Source of the DNA: Paraplanobispora takensis
GTDB taxonomy: Bacteria > Actinomycetota > Actinomycetes > Streptosporangiales > Streptosporangiaceae
Length of the DNA: 64,000 nucleotides
Direction of reading: 5' to 3'
NCBI RefSeq assembly: GCF_016863195.1
Contig: NZ_BOOK01000045.1
Location: 1 to 64,000, forward strand
Below, piece after piece: positions 49,151 through 58,153 of the stretch. Positions within the stretch are counted from its first letter, which is position 1. Every line of letters starts with the position of its first letter. The notes beneath the pieces were generated by a model, which was not told where the DNA came from, made no database searches, and was given only the letters and a program-made list of their open reading frames with translations. The position numbers and the translations under genes were made by a program.

Positions 49151-50088
49151 GACTGCCCCAGCTTCAGGCGGAGAGAACCGACAACATAACCCCAGGTGGT
49201 CCAGGCCAGGCCGATCACGATCGCGGCGGCCCTGCCCAGGCCGGACGGGTCGCCGCGCAGCGCCTCCCCGACCCCTCGCAGCGCCCCCAGCGGCAGCGCC
49301 TTCAGCGCGTGCGCCCGCTCGCTCGCGAGACCGTCGCCGGCGCCGACGCTCTGGGTGACCAGAGCCTTGGACAGGCCCTCGGCGTAGCACCGGGACCGGA
49401 AGTACGAGAACCGGGAGCGCGCGGCCGAGACCTTGTGGCCGATCACCGCGGCCGGCTCGAAGAGCATCACCGAGCCGGGCCTGCGCTGGGAGAGCCGGAT
49501 GCAGAACTCGGTCTCCTCGCAGCCCAGGGGCCGCGGCTTGCGGCCCTGGACGCTGCGGCCGATCCCGGTGTGGAACCCGCCGACCCCCGCCACGACCTCC
49601 CTGCGGAAGGCGGCGTTACCCCCCATGACGTTGCGGATCGGTGCCCGGACCGTGGGCATGCCCTCGTAGGAGCACCCCACGGTCCAGTCGAACTCGCGCG
49701 GAAACCAGCGCGGGCGACGGCCCGTCGCCCACAGCGGCCCGGTGTACCCGCCCACCCCCACGACGGACGGATCCTGGAAGCCCTCCTCCAAAGCTTCCAG
49801 CCAACCGGGCTCGGCCACCGCGTCGTCGTCCAGATAGGCCACGATGTCGCCCGAGGCGGTCGCCGCACCGGTGTTCTTGCCACCGGACAGCCCCTTCTCG
49901 TGCGCGTTCTCCACCACGATCGCGTTGGGATACTCGCGCTTGAGCATCAGGTGCAGGTCGGGGTTGTAGTCGACGACCAGAATGATCTCGTGCGGCTTGC
50001 GCGTCTGGCCCTCGACCGATGCCACGGCCTCCCGGATGTCCTCCCAGCGCTCCTCGGTGTAGACGCAGATGACGACACTGGTCTTCAT
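49147..50088 (-). CDS. Family 2 glycosyltransferase
   Basis: A 313-residue GT-A enzyme: SVVICVYTEERWEDIREAV opens the nucleotide-sugar fold, AYLDDDAVAEPGWLEAL gives the DDD metal motif, MGGNAAFRREVV and CEETEFCIRL (ED motif) complete the active site. The last 35 residues contain a hydrophobic helix (GRAAAIVIGLAWTTWGYVVG) that may attach it to the membrane. It probably adds a sugar to a lipid-linked precursor. It starts 2 bases after the previous gene's stop codon and overlaps the deacetylase start. Confidence 0.9.
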   Translation of the reverse strand: MKTSVVICVYTEERWEDIREAVASVEGQTRKPHEIILVVDYNPDLHLMLKREYPNAIVVENAHEKGLSGGKNTGAATASGDIVAYLDDDAVAEPGWLEALEEGFQDPSVVGVGGYTGPLWATGRRPRWFPREFDWTVGCSYEGMPTVRAPIRNVMGGNAAFRREVVAGVGGFHTGIGRSVQGRKPRPLGCEETEFCIRLSQRRPGSVMLFEPAAVIGHKVSAARSRFSYFRSRCYAEGLSKALVTQSVGAGDGLASERAHALKALPLGALRGVGEALRGDPSGLGRAAAIVIGLAWTTWGYVVGSLRLKLGQS

Positions 50089-50090
50089 GA

Positions 50091-50918
50091 CTAGGCGGCG
50101 CCCTGGTCGGCGGCCGGGGCGGCGGTCTGGGGCTCGGGCAGCACGGCGGCCGGCTTGACGCGCCACTCCTTGATGATGGTCTTCAGCACGCGGATGCCGT
50201 CCCGGACCGCGTGGAGGTTGCTCTCCCCGTGGATCCGGCAGCGCTCGTGGCTGGGGACCTCCTGGATCTTCAACCCGGCCTTGGCGGCCCTGATGTTCAT
50301 CAGGGTCTCGACCTCGAAGCCCGCGCAGTCGACGTTCAGAGCGTCAAGGTGACGCGCCCAGAAGGCGTTGTATCCGTAGCAGAGGTCGGTGTACTGCGTG
50401 CCGTAGATCTTGTTGACCAGCCCGGTGAGCACCTTGTTGCCGAACGTGCGCGTGAAGGTGAGGTCGTCGCTGCCGCCGCCGGTCGCGTAACGCGAACCCT
50501 TGACGAAGTCGGCGCCGGTGACCAGCGCGCCCACGAACTGGATGATCTCCCGGCCGTCGGTGGACCCGTCGGCGTCGATCATCACGATGATGTCGCTGGT
50601 GCAGGCGGCGAACCCGGCGGCCAGCGCGTCACCCTTGCCCTTGCCCGTCTGGGTGACCACCCGGACGTTCGGCCGCAGCCGCTTGGCGACGGCGACGGTG
50701 TCGTCCACCGAGTTGCCGTCCACCAGGACGATCTCGTCGATCCACTGCGGCAGCGTGGCGAAAACGTGCGGAAGGTTCTCCGCCTCGTTCATGGCCGGGA
50801 CGACCACGCTGACCGTAGGGGAAATGGCCATGTGAGGGGTGAGCGGGGTGAAGCGCTCAATGGGAGGCATCGACCGCAGCGGAGGCTTGGCCGAGTGCTT
50901 GGTGATGTCGGGACTCAT
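50091..50918 (-). CDS. Family 2 glycosyltransferase, dolichyl-phosphate mannosyltransferase type
   Basis: A 275-residue GT2 enzyme of the DPM1/polyprenyl-phosphate type: VSVVVPAMNEAENLPHVFAT, VLVDGNSVDDTVAVA and IVMIDADGSTDGREI (DxD). It lacks the C-terminal membrane helices of the full dolichol-phosphate transferases. It probably makes a polyprenyl-phosphate sugar donor. ATG 50918 is chosen because the fold begins soon after; the ribosome site is distant. The gap to the previous gene (51083) is 164 bp, so a separate promoter is possible. Confidence 0.88.
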   Translation of the reverse strand: MSPDITKHSAKPPLRSMPPIERFTPLTPHMAISPTVSVVVPAMNEAENLPHVFATLPQWIDEIVLVDGNSVDDTVAVAKRLRPNVRVVTQTGKGKGDALAAGFAACTSDIIVMIDADGSTDGREIIQFVGALVTGADFVKGSRYATGGGSDDLTFTRTFGNKVLTGLVNKIYGTQYTDLCYGYNAFWARHLDALNVDCAGFEVETLMNIRAAKAGLKIQEVPSHERCRIHGESNLHAVRDGIRVLKTIIKEWRVKPAAVLPEPQTAAPAADQGAA

Positions 50919-51082
50919 GATTACAGGTGTCCTTCCGAACGGTCGGTCGTCATGGGTGGCTGCCAGACGGACCCGGAGCCGTGCACGATCGAGACGATCG
51001 AGGGAAGTGGCGAATGCGGGTGAGGATGCATGAAGGGTCCTGGCGGAATGAGCTGCTGAGGTACTGGGACGAGTCGAGGGGC

Positions 51083-52210
51083 CTAACCGGCCCCCCATGG
51101 TTCCTTGACGACGGTGGCGGGCGATTGGTTCTGGACGGAGGTGCGCATCCGGCCGAAACCTTTCAGCACACGATCAGCCAGTCGATACAGTTCAGGGCGG
51201 TCGGTCACGATGGTGCGTGCTTTGTTGACAGGTGCCCGACCCATCCAGTGAACGGCCGCCGTCGGCGACGGGCGGGAGACGCGCCCTTCGGCGACGAAAA
51301 GATCACCCGTCTTTAGCCAGCCCTTGTATTCGCGGCCGCCCTTGCCCATGTCGACCTGGCGCAGGCCCGCGTTCGCCGCGTGCTCCGCCATCAGCAGGTG
51401 GTGCACGATCCCTGGTGAATAACGGGCGAACTCGGTGTCGTAAGCGGGGAACCAACCCACCAGGGTGTCGGCCGTACGGAGACCGAAATGTCCCGCGACC
51501 GGCGTGTCGCCGGCGTAGACCATGGTCAGCACGCCGGAGAAGGTGCTCGACCTCTCGGCGTGCATCTCGTCCAGCAGCTGGACGATCCACGGCTGGGCGA
51601 AGCGGTCCACCCGGCCGGTGCGGCGGTACTGGTCCGACTTCCACTGCATCAGCTGACGCAGCGCTCCGCCGTCGGCGGAGTCCCACTCGAAGCGCAGCTC
51701 GCCCTGCTCACGGCCGAGCTTGCGCTCTTTGTAACGGACAGTCTTGTAGTTCTTGGGAGAGTTGGCGCGAACCTGCTCGATGTAGGCGTCGAAGCCGACG
51801 CTGAGATCCATGATCGGCGCGGGCCGCACATCGGTCTGGTGCGCCTCGAAGGTCGGCTGACCCGCGACCATGTGGTCGAAGTCGAAGACCGAGAGCTTGC
51901 ACGCGCGCAGCAGCGCGCGCAGGTCCACCTTCAGGTCCGGGACCGAGATCAGCCCGTGGCACGTGGTGAGGAACCCGCCCAGCGGCTTGCCGATGCCGAA
52001 GTTGTGCCGCTCGTAGGGGAAGAACCCCACGATCTTGTCGCCGTCCTCGACGACGGCGACGCGGACGTAGTCGCGAAGCCGCCCCATGGCCAGCGCGAAC
52101 TCCACGGACAGAAACGGATTGTCCAGGGAGGCGTCGGCTCCCTGCAGGTCCCGCCAGCGGGAGATCTCGGTCTCGCCGAGGTCCCCCGGGCGAACGATGC
52201 TGATGTTCAC
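51083..52210 (-). CDS. FemAB/GNAT-like acyltransferase, paralogue
   Basis: A 375-residue protein that aligns along its length with the gene at 37522-38607: PYERHNFGIGKPLGGF, the QWKSDQYRRTGRVDRFAQPW block, AGHFGLRTADTLVGWFPAYD, then VDMGKGGREYKGWLKTGD. Predicted role: acyl or aminoacyl transfer to a glycan intermediate. GTG 52210 overlaps the stop of the upstream small membrane-protein gene (GTGA), so coupling is likely. It is the second copy in one region. Confidence 0.8.
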   Translation of the reverse strand: MNISIVRPGDLGETEISRWRDLQGADASLDNPFLSVEFALAMGRLRDYVRVAVVEDGDKIVGFFPYERHNFGIGKPLGGFLTTCHGLISVPDLKVDLRALLRACKLSVFDFDHMVAGQPTFEAHQTDVRPAPIMDLSVGFDAYIEQVRANSPKNYKTVRYKERKLGREQGELRFEWDSADGGALRQLMQWKSDQYRRTGRVDRFAQPWIVQLLDEMHAERSSTFSGVLTMVYAGDTPVAGHFGLRTADTLVGWFPAYDTEFARYSPGIVHHLLMAEHAANAGLRQVDMGKGGREYKGWLKTGDLFVAEGRVSRPSPTAAVHWMGRAPVNKARTIVTDRPELYRLADRVLKGFGRMRTSVQNQSPATVVKEPWGAG

Positions 52211-52578
52211 CTTGACCTGGCCCCCTGTTCGGTCTGCAAGCTCTCGCTCCCCCGGTACAAAACACGCAGCACGTAGATGAAGCCGCTCAGTACAGCGATG
52301 GTGGCCACTCCCGCCCTGGGGGACCACGCGTCAAAAGAAAGCATGGCGGTGGCAAGTAGAACGTTTACAACGAGACTTGCCGCCGCCCCCACTGATAGTG
52401 CCGCAAGAGGGTCACGATCACGCAACAGTCCCATGACTGCCGCCCCGGGAACCACCAGAAGGAACATGGGAGTCAAAACCAGACGAAGGGGTGTATCGAC
52501 ACCCGCCAGGGTCAAAACCGCCCCGGAAATGCAGGCAACGGCGAGTATCCACGTGAACACTCGACGGTCGATCGGCAT
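52207..52578 (-). CDS. Small four-helix membrane protein
   Basis: A 123-residue protein with four predicted membrane helices (for example LRLVLTPMFLLVVPGAAVMG and GAAASLVVNVLLATAML) and a basic C-terminus. No family is recognised with certainty; it resembles DUF1616-like helical proteins only loosely. It is the first gene of the minus-strand glycan operon, and its stop overlaps the start of the FemAB/GNAT-like gene. It could be a membrane anchor or accessory subunit of the glycan machinery. Confidence 0.7.
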   Translation of the reverse strand: MPIDRRVFTWILAVACISGAVLTLAGVDTPLRLVLTPMFLLVVPGAAVMGLLRDRDPLAALSVGAAASLVVNVLLATAMLSFDAWSPRAGVATIAVLSGFIYVLRVLYRGSESLQTEQGARSR

Positions 52579-52731
52579 CTCTGGCTCCCCGGACGGACAG
52601 GTAGACGGCTGGTGGCCACCTCATGTGACCAACCGGCGCGCATCAACGTCAATGGCGACGTCTGGCATCTGTCCATGGTTTACCTGATTGCAAAGAGATG
52701 TCTGTCCCGCATCCAAGCTGTGGTCAAAAGG

Positions 52732-54306
52732 TCAAGACGTCTCCGGGGCCGGCGTCGACTCCGGCGAGAGGCTCTCCGAGGGGGTGGGGACGGGGTCCGG
52801 ATCGGGCTCGGAAGCCGTTGGTTCTGGGCTTTCCCACATGATCGTGCAGCTCGGGTCGCCGCCCGCGGACCGGAACGAGACCCGTCCGGAGCCGTTGTTC
52901 CCGTTGTCAGAATAAGTGACCCAAATCACTCCTGTCGCACCAGCCTTGAGCCGTCCCCGCCGTGGCTGGACGATCAACCCCCCTGACGTGGCCGCCGACC
53001 AGTCGAGGGCGGCGTTGCGCGCGGTGATCCGGATCTGCCCCGCTCCCTGGCTGATGTCCGAGGGGCACGCGACGGCCAGCCGGGCGGCGGGGCGGGGGGC
53101 GGCGGTGCGCGCGGGGCGGGACCGCTGGGGCACCGTACGCCGGGCCGGGCCGGGGGCGGGCACGGCGGAGGGCGTCACCGAGGGGACCGGCTCCGGGGTG
53201 GGCTCGGCTCGCGGGGTGTCCTCCGGCGTCGCCTCCTGCGGCGAGGTCGTCTCGGGGCCGGGCTCGAAGGTGATCGTCGGCGGTACGGGCTCGGGCGCGG
53301 CCTCGGCCAGGCCGGTCGAGCCGGAGCCGATGTCCTGACCGGTGAGGGCGATCATGCCTCCGGTGGCCGCCAGCAGGCCCACCGCGGCCACGACCATCGG
53401 GACGCTGCGCTTGGTCCGCTTGCGCCGGGCCGCGCGGCGCGGCCCGGACTCGCGGGAGGGCCGGGCGGTCACGACGGGGAAGCCCGACCGGTCGAAGCGG
53501 TCGCCCGCCTCGACGACGGCGGCCCTGGTCGCGTCGAGGGAGGGGTTCACGCACGTCTCGATGACGCGCCGGCGCAGGGAGAGCGGCGGGAAGATCACCG
53601 GAACCAGGTCGAGCAGCCGGCCGGCCGAGACGTGCCGGTCCCGGCGTTCGATGCAGACCTCGCACCGGGCGATGTGGCCCGACAGCCGCCTGCGCAGCAT
53701 CTGAGGGAGCGGCCCCTCCAGCGAGTCCACCATCGCCGACAGGTCGGGGCAGTGCGCCCGGCCGACCCTGGCGAGCACGACCGCGGCGGCGGCGTTCTCC
53801 ACGTGGTCGCGGGCCCGGCCGAGCCGCGTCGTGACCTGCCGGGAGGTCAGCCCGACGACCGCGGCGACCTCGCCGGCGCCCAGGCCGTGCCGGAGGGAGA
53901 GCTCCAGAATCTCCCGCTCCGGCCCGCTCAGCTCGGCCAGGGTCTCGTACACCAGCCAGGCGAGTTCTCGCTCCTGAGGGTCGTCGTGGCCTTCCGGGGA
54001 GGGTAAGGGCGTCGTCCCCCCTTCGCCCTGGGGGCGGATCGTGCAGCGGAAGCGGGTGAGGGCGTACAGCCAGGGGCGCAGGCGCCCGGCGTCGCGCAAC
54101 CGGTCTATGCATCCCTGCGCGGTGACCAGGGCGTCGTGCACCGCCTCCGCGGCGCCGTCCCGGTCGGCCAGCAGTGAGCCGGCGTAGTCGGTCAGGCGTT
54201 CGGCGTAGGCGTCGTAGAGGCTCGCGGGCGCCTGCGTGTCGGCGTGCCTGAGCGCCTCCACGAGTCGTTGGTCGTCGGCTCGGCCGACGGTCGGCCATCC
54301 GGGCAC
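52732..54306 (-). CDS. Membrane-anchored ECF sigma factor fused to anti-sigma-like and surface domains
   Basis: A 524-residue fusion. Residues 12-90 are sigma region 2 and 112-175 are region 4 (HGLGAGEVAAVVGLTSRQVT). Next comes a zinc-finger anti-sigma-like motif (H211-x3-C215-x2-C218), then a membrane helix (302-322), a Pro/Glu-rich stalk and an extracellular beta-rich domain (about 415-490: DWSAATSGGLIVQPRRGRLK...). Residues after that are a Pro/Ser tail. This resembles actinobacterial ECF classes with long C-terminal extensions. GTG 54306 has GGAGG upstream. It could be held inactive at the membrane until an extracellular signal arrives. Confidence 0.8.
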   Translation of the reverse strand: MPGWPTVGRADDQRLVEALRHADTQAPASLYDAYAERLTDYAGSLLADRDGAAEAVHDALVTAQGCIDRLRDAGRLRPWLYALTRFRCTIRPQGEGGTTPLPSPEGHDDPQERELAWLVYETLAELSGPEREILELSLRHGLGAGEVAAVVGLTSRQVTTRLGRARDHVENAAAAVVLARVGRAHCPDLSAMVDSLEGPLPQMLRRRLSGHIARCEVCIERRDRHVSAGRLLDLVPVIFPPLSLRRRVIETCVNPSLDATRAAVVEAGDRFDRSGFPVVTARPSRESGPRRAARRKRTKRSVPMVVAAVGLLAATGGMIALTGQDIGSGSTGLAEAAPEPVPPTITFEPGPETTSPQEATPEDTPRAEPTPEPVPSVTPSAVPAPGPARRTVPQRSRPARTAAPRPAARLAVACPSDISQGAGQIRITARNAALDWSAATSGGLIVQPRRGRLKAGATGVIWVTYSDNGNNGSGRVSFRSAGGDPSCTIMWESPEPTASEPDPDPVPTPSESLSPESTPAPETS

Positions 54307-54433
54307 GGACTTTTCCTCCCCGTAGGACGGTTGCGTTCACGGGCCATGCCCGAGACCCCACACGCGTGGGACGCCACTGATTCATTAGGGGTTGTCCTGA
54401 TATGCCGACCTGGCATGAGCTGGGAAAACTGAA

Positions 54434-54462
54434 ACGGCCGGTGCCCGTGGGGCACCGGCCGT
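54434..54462 (-). terminator. Terminator after the VWA gene
   Basis: A perfect 13-bp stem, ACGGCCGGTGCCC (54434-54446) with GGGCACCGGCCGT (54450-54462), and a 3-base loop, about 40 bases beyond the stop of the minus-strand VWA gene. Confidence 0.85.
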
Positions 54463-54500
54463 CCAGAGGAGACGGGAGTGACGAAGATCGGCGGTTGGGA

Positions 54501-56279
54501 TCAGCAGTTGGGCGAGCAGAGGCGGCGCTTCATGCCCTCCAGGAAGAACTTGCGGATCTGGAGGATCTCCGTGGCGATGTAGGCGTCGCCGTGGGTCGCC
54601 TTGGCCAGCGCGTCCATCTGCCGCTTGCCGCCGGCCGCGTCGGGGCTGTAGGCGATGAGGATGATGCTGACCGGCTTCTCCGGGTCGAACTCCTGCTTGA
54701 GGAAGTTCACGATCTCCTTGTTGCTCATCCCGCCGTCGGGGTCGTCGTTGCCGGCGCCGTCCGTCAGGATGAGGATCGTGTTGATCTTGTCGCTCTTGTA
54801 GGTGTCCTTCATCTTCTTGTAGGCGGCGGCGAGGGTGTCGTTGAGACCGGTGTCGCCGGTCGCCTTGGCCTGGACCGTCGACAGCTTCTGCCTGATCAGG
54901 TCCCGCCGGAGCACGCCCTCCACGTTCTCGGTCAGCGGGCCGACCGGGACCGCCTCGCGGTAGTCCACGCCCTGGCCGTCGAGGTGGGTCGAGAACTCCC
55001 ACAGGCCCATCTCGCTGTTGGTGGGGAACAGCTGCATGCCCTCAAGGGCGATCTTGGAGATCGCCTGCATCCGGGTCAGGCCGGTGCCGGGCACCGGCAG
55101 CGCCATGGTGCCGGAGACGTCCAGCAGGGTGACGAGCCGGGTGCCGAGGTTGAGCCGCGACCACGACTGCGACAACCGCGCGACGGTCTTGGCGTCGGGC
55201 ACCTCCAGCGCCTGCGGGGCCTTGGCCTGGAAACCGCCCGTGTCGGAGATCGCCTTGCCGCCCTTGCCGTCGGGGGTGCGGAAGCCCTGGTCGCGCAGGG
55301 TGGTCTTGGCGGCGTCGGTGCCGAGCTCCTTGGCGAACTCCTCGGCGACCTTGCGCGTGCCCTCGTCGCGGGACATGACCACCACGGGATAGTCCAGGAC
55401 GAAGGTGCCCTCGGCCGGATAGAGCGGCACGGCCGGGACCTCGGGCTTCTTGCCGGTGTTGAACGCCCAGACGCCCTGCTCGGAGGAGATCCCCAGCGGG
55501 GTGCGGCGTCCCTTGACCCCCAGGCTGGCCAGCAGGGCCTCCTGGTCCTTGACCGTCGAGCCGGACAGCGTCTTCATCGCGCCGACCAGCTGCTCCTCGC
55601 CGACGCCCGCGGCGGTGGCCACCCCGGAGGCGGCCAGCAGCGCGCCCAGCCCGGCGGCGTTGAGCGAGGGGTCCAGCGCGAGCACGCGCACCTTGCGGCC
55701 GGGGCCGTCGACGTTGGCCGCGTTCGTGGCGTTGATCATGCCGCTCCAGCTCGCCTCGCCGAAGCTCTTCTTCAGGTTCGACACCATCGATCCGGCGGCC
55801 ACCATGACCACGGGGGACTGGGCGACGGAGCCGGAGGCGGCGGGCACGGCCGGGTTCTTCGCGCGCAGGCCGGTCACCCACAGGGACGAGTCCGGGATCC
55901 ACAGGTCCATCGCGCCGACCTTGCCGCCGTTGCCGCCCAGCCCGGCGGCCACCGTCGCCGAGGCGGCCTTGCTCACCTTGACGCTCGCGCACCCGCCGTC
56001 GACCTCGTGGCCGGCCTTGTTGAACCGGTCGGCGATCTTCGCCAGGGCGGGCTGGATGTCGGGCGAGGCGGTGACCCGGAGCGCGACCGGGTCCCCGGAG
56101 CACCCCCGGTCCCGGTTGATGATCACGAAGGCGGCGACTCCGAGCAGCACGGCCAGGGCGACCGATCCCGCCAGCGGGACCAGTACCTTGCCCCGCCCCC
56201 CGTTCCGTCGACGGCGGGCCGGCTCGTTGTATGAGGTGTAGCCGTCGTCGAGTTCATCTGTCCGGTGCCGTCCGCCCAC
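54501..56279 (-). CDS. Membrane-anchored binding-protein/VWA fusion
   Basis: A 592-residue extracytoplasmic protein: cytoplasmic basic tail, membrane helix 31-54, then a region like periplasmic solute-binding proteins (about 65-350; VALRVTASPDIQPALAKIA opens it) and a VWA domain from about 380. The MIDAS is DVSGT (387-391), with a TGDTGLNDTL metal loop and TDGAGNDDPDGG as the third site. VWA domains bind proteins in a metal-dependent way. The paired architecture is known in actinomycetes, but the ligand is unknown. GTG 56279 has GAGGG upstream. A hairpin follows the gene. Confidence 0.8.
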   Translation of the reverse strand: MGGRHRTDELDDGYTSYNEPARRRRNGGRGKVLVPLAGSVALAVLLGVAAFVIINRDRGCSGDPVALRVTASPDIQPALAKIADRFNKAGHEVDGGCASVKVSKAASATVAAGLGGNGGKVGAMDLWIPDSSLWVTGLRAKNPAVPAASGSVAQSPVVMVAAGSMVSNLKKSFGEASWSGMINATNAANVDGPGRKVRVLALDPSLNAAGLGALLAASGVATAAGVGEEQLVGAMKTLSGSTVKDQEALLASLGVKGRRTPLGISSEQGVWAFNTGKKPEVPAVPLYPAEGTFVLDYPVVVMSRDEGTRKVAEEFAKELGTDAAKTTLRDQGFRTPDGKGGKAISDTGGFQAKAPQALEVPDAKTVARLSQSWSRLNLGTRLVTLLDVSGTMALPVPGTGLTRMQAISKIALEGMQLFPTNSEMGLWEFSTHLDGQGVDYREAVPVGPLTENVEGVLRRDLIRQKLSTVQAKATGDTGLNDTLAAAYKKMKDTYKSDKINTILILTDGAGNDDPDGGMSNKEIVNFLKQEFDPEKPVSIILIAYSPDAAGGKRQMDALAKATHGDAYIATEILQIRKFFLEGMKRRLCSPNC

Positions 56280-56432
56280 GATGCCCTCTTCGGTGTCGAT
56301 GTCATGAAGCTAGCGGGTCACCCTATCCAGAGGTAAACCGCAATATTCACGGAACTGTACTGGGAACGCTTAGTGTGGCAAAACACCTCTTTTGGTGCTG
56401 TTATCACTCTACGTAGCGGTAGTGAATGCCTG

Positions 56433-56451
56433 TGTCTCATGAGCTGAGACA
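56433..56451 (+). promoter_or_regulatory. Inverted repeat upstream of the DUF4184 gene
   Basis: TGTCTCA (56433-56439) and TGAGACA (56445-56451) flank TGAGC, about 80 bases before the DUF4184 start codon and inside the divergent region shared with the VWA gene. A possible operator, with no further support. Confidence 0.4.
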
Positions 56452-56529
56452 GGTATGGCCGTACACGTCACGGGATTCCCCGCCACGTAGGCTGCCTCGG
56501 GGGACCAGTCGCCGGACCGGGGGGAAGCC

Positions 56530-57303
56530 GTGCCGTTCACGCCCAGTCACATCGCCGCTGTGCTGCCGCTCGTCTCCTCGGAGCGGATGCGCCGCCTGCT
56601 CGATCCGTGGGCGCTGACGCTGGGTGCGATGGCGCCTGACCTGCCCATCTTCCTGCCGTTCCTGCCCGACTACCGGATCTGGCACTCGGTGGCGGGCGTG
56701 CTGACCCTGGTGCCGGTGGCCGTCGTGCTGCTCATGGTCGGCTTCCACGGCCTCCTGCGTGAGCCGCTGACCGCGCTGCTGCCCGCCTCCCTGGCCGGTC
56801 GCGCGGCCGATCTGGCCCCCGGCCGGTACGGCGTGCGCCGCCTGCCGGCCGTGCTCGCCGGAGGCGTCGCCGGGGCGTTCACCCACATGGCCTGGGACTC
56901 CTTCACCCACTCCTACAGCTCGGCCGTCTGGGGGTGGCAGTGGCTGGACGCCCGGGTGGCCGGGCTGCTGCCGGTGTTCCGCGTGCTCCAGTACCTGTCC
57001 ACGCTCGCGGGCCTGGCCGTCGTGATCTGGTGGGCCCGGCGGCGGCTGATCCGCATGGAGCCCCGGCCGGTGCCCGCCCGCCTGGCCATGTCCGGCCGGA
57101 CCCGGCGCCGGGTCCTGGCGGCGACCGTGGTCGCGACCCTGCTGGGGGCGGCGGCCTGGCCGCTGCTGTTCCCGCCGGACAGCCCCTCCGCCGTGGTCAC
57201 CCGGCTGGGCGCCGGGGCGATGGCCGGCTGCTCCCTCGGGCTGCTCGCCTACGCCGTGACGTGGCGGTTCAGGAAGACCGTGACAGTATTCGAAGGTGTC
57301 TAA
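56530..57303 (+). CDS. DUF4184 family membrane protein
   Basis: A 257-residue membrane protein with about six helices. It matches DUF4184: PFTPSHIAAVLP at the N-terminus, LGAMAPDLPIFLPF, and HMAWDSFTHSY, in which the histidines and Asp look like a metal site. The fold is related to zinc-dependent phospholipase C-like membrane hydrolases (YdjM-like); the activity is unknown. The start is a GTG with a purine-rich site before it. The gene overlaps the SpoU-family methyltransferase gene by 8 bp. Confidence 0.85.
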   Translation: MPFTPSHIAAVLPLVSSERMRRLLDPWALTLGAMAPDLPIFLPFLPDYRIWHSVAGVLTLVPVAVVLLMVGFHGLLREPLTALLPASLAGRAADLAPGRYGVRRLPAVLAGGVAGAFTHMAWDSFTHSYSSAVWGWQWLDARVAGLLPVFRVLQYLSTLAGLAVVIWWARRRLIRMEPRPVPARLAMSGRTRRRVLAATVVATLLGAAAWPLLFPPDSPSAVVTRLGAGAMAGCSLGLLAYAVTWRFRKTVTVFEGV

Positions 57304-58153
57304 CGCCCCGCATCCCGGCCTGGCCGACTACGCCAACCTGCGCGACGTCGAGCTCCGCAAGAGCCTGGAGGCCGAGCACGGCCTCTTCATCGCCGAGGGC
57401 GAGAAGGTGATCCGCCGGGCGGTCGCCGCCGGCTACCCGGTCCGCTCGGTGCTGCTGACCCGCCGCTGGGTGACCTCCCTGGCCGACGTCCTCGACGGGC
57501 TCGGCGACCGCGTCCACGTGGTGGACGAGGAGGTCATGGACGCCGTCGCCGGGTTCCCCGTGCACCGCGGCGCGCTGGCCTCGATGGAACGGCGGGCGCT
57601 GCCCCCGGTGACGGAGATCCTGCGCGGGGCGGGCGTTCCTCCGGAGGACGGCGGAAAGGCGGACGGGGCGGCGCCCCGGCGCGTCCTGGTCCTGGAGGAC
57701 CTCGTCGACCACGGCAACGTGGGTGCGATCTTCCGTTGCGCCGCCGCCCTGGGCGTCGAGGCCGTGATCCTCTCGCCCCGCTGCGCCGACCCCCTCTACC
57801 GCAGGGCGGTGAAGGTCTCCATGGGCGCGGTCTTCGCGATCCCGTACGCGCGGATGACCAACTGGTACGACGGCCTGGCGGAGCTGCGCGCCGCGGGCTT
57901 CCGGACGCTGGCGCTCACCCCCGACCAGTCCTCCGTCCCGCTGGACGAGGCCGCCATGGGGGAGCGGGTGGCGCTGCTGCTGGGCTCGGAGGGGGACGGG
58001 CTCTCCTCCCGCTGGCTGCACGAGGCCGATGAGTCCGTGTGCATCCCGATGAGCCCGGCCGCCATGGATCTGGGCGTCGACTCCCTCAACGTGGTGGCGG
58101 CCGCGGCCATCGCCTGCCACGGCCTGATGCGCGGCGCCCAGGAGCGGGCTTAG
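57296..58153 (+). CDS. SpoU/TrmH-family RNA 2'-O-methyltransferase
   Basis: A 285-residue SPOUT methyltransferase. The N-terminal RNA-binding part (LRDVELRKSLEAEHGLFIAEG, with VIRRAVAAGYPVRSVLLT) precedes the knotted catalytic domain: LVLEDLVDHGNVGAIFRCAA (motif 1), LLLGSEGDGLS (motif 2) and CIPMSPAAMDLGVDSLNVV (motif 3). It methylates ribose in rRNA or tRNA; the target is unclear, and thiostrepton-resistance-like members exist. The GTG start overlaps the DUF4184 gene by 8 bp, indicating translational coupling. Confidence 0.9.
   Translation: MSNAPHPGLADYANLRDVELRKSLEAEHGLFIAEGEKVIRRAVAAGYPVRSVLLTRRWVTSLADVLDGLGDRVHVVDEEVMDAVAGFPVHRGALASMERRALPPVTEILRGAGVPPEDGGKADGAAPRRVLVLEDLVDHGNVGAIFRCAAALGVEAVILSPRCADPLYRRAVKVSMGAVFAIPYARMTNWYDGLAELRAAGFRTLALTPDQSSVPLDEAAMGERVALLLGSEGDGLSSRWLHEADESVCIPMSPAAMDLGVDSLNVVAAAAIACHGLMRGAQERA

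Noticed and set aside
37522-52210. Calling the FemAB/GNAT-like genes femX-type peptidoglycan genes
   Set aside because: The HFGLR and terminal GREYKE-type motifs fit acyltransferases near exopolysaccharide genes better, and there is no tRNA-binding helical arm or lipid II-linked gene neighbour. A Fem-type activity is not excluded.
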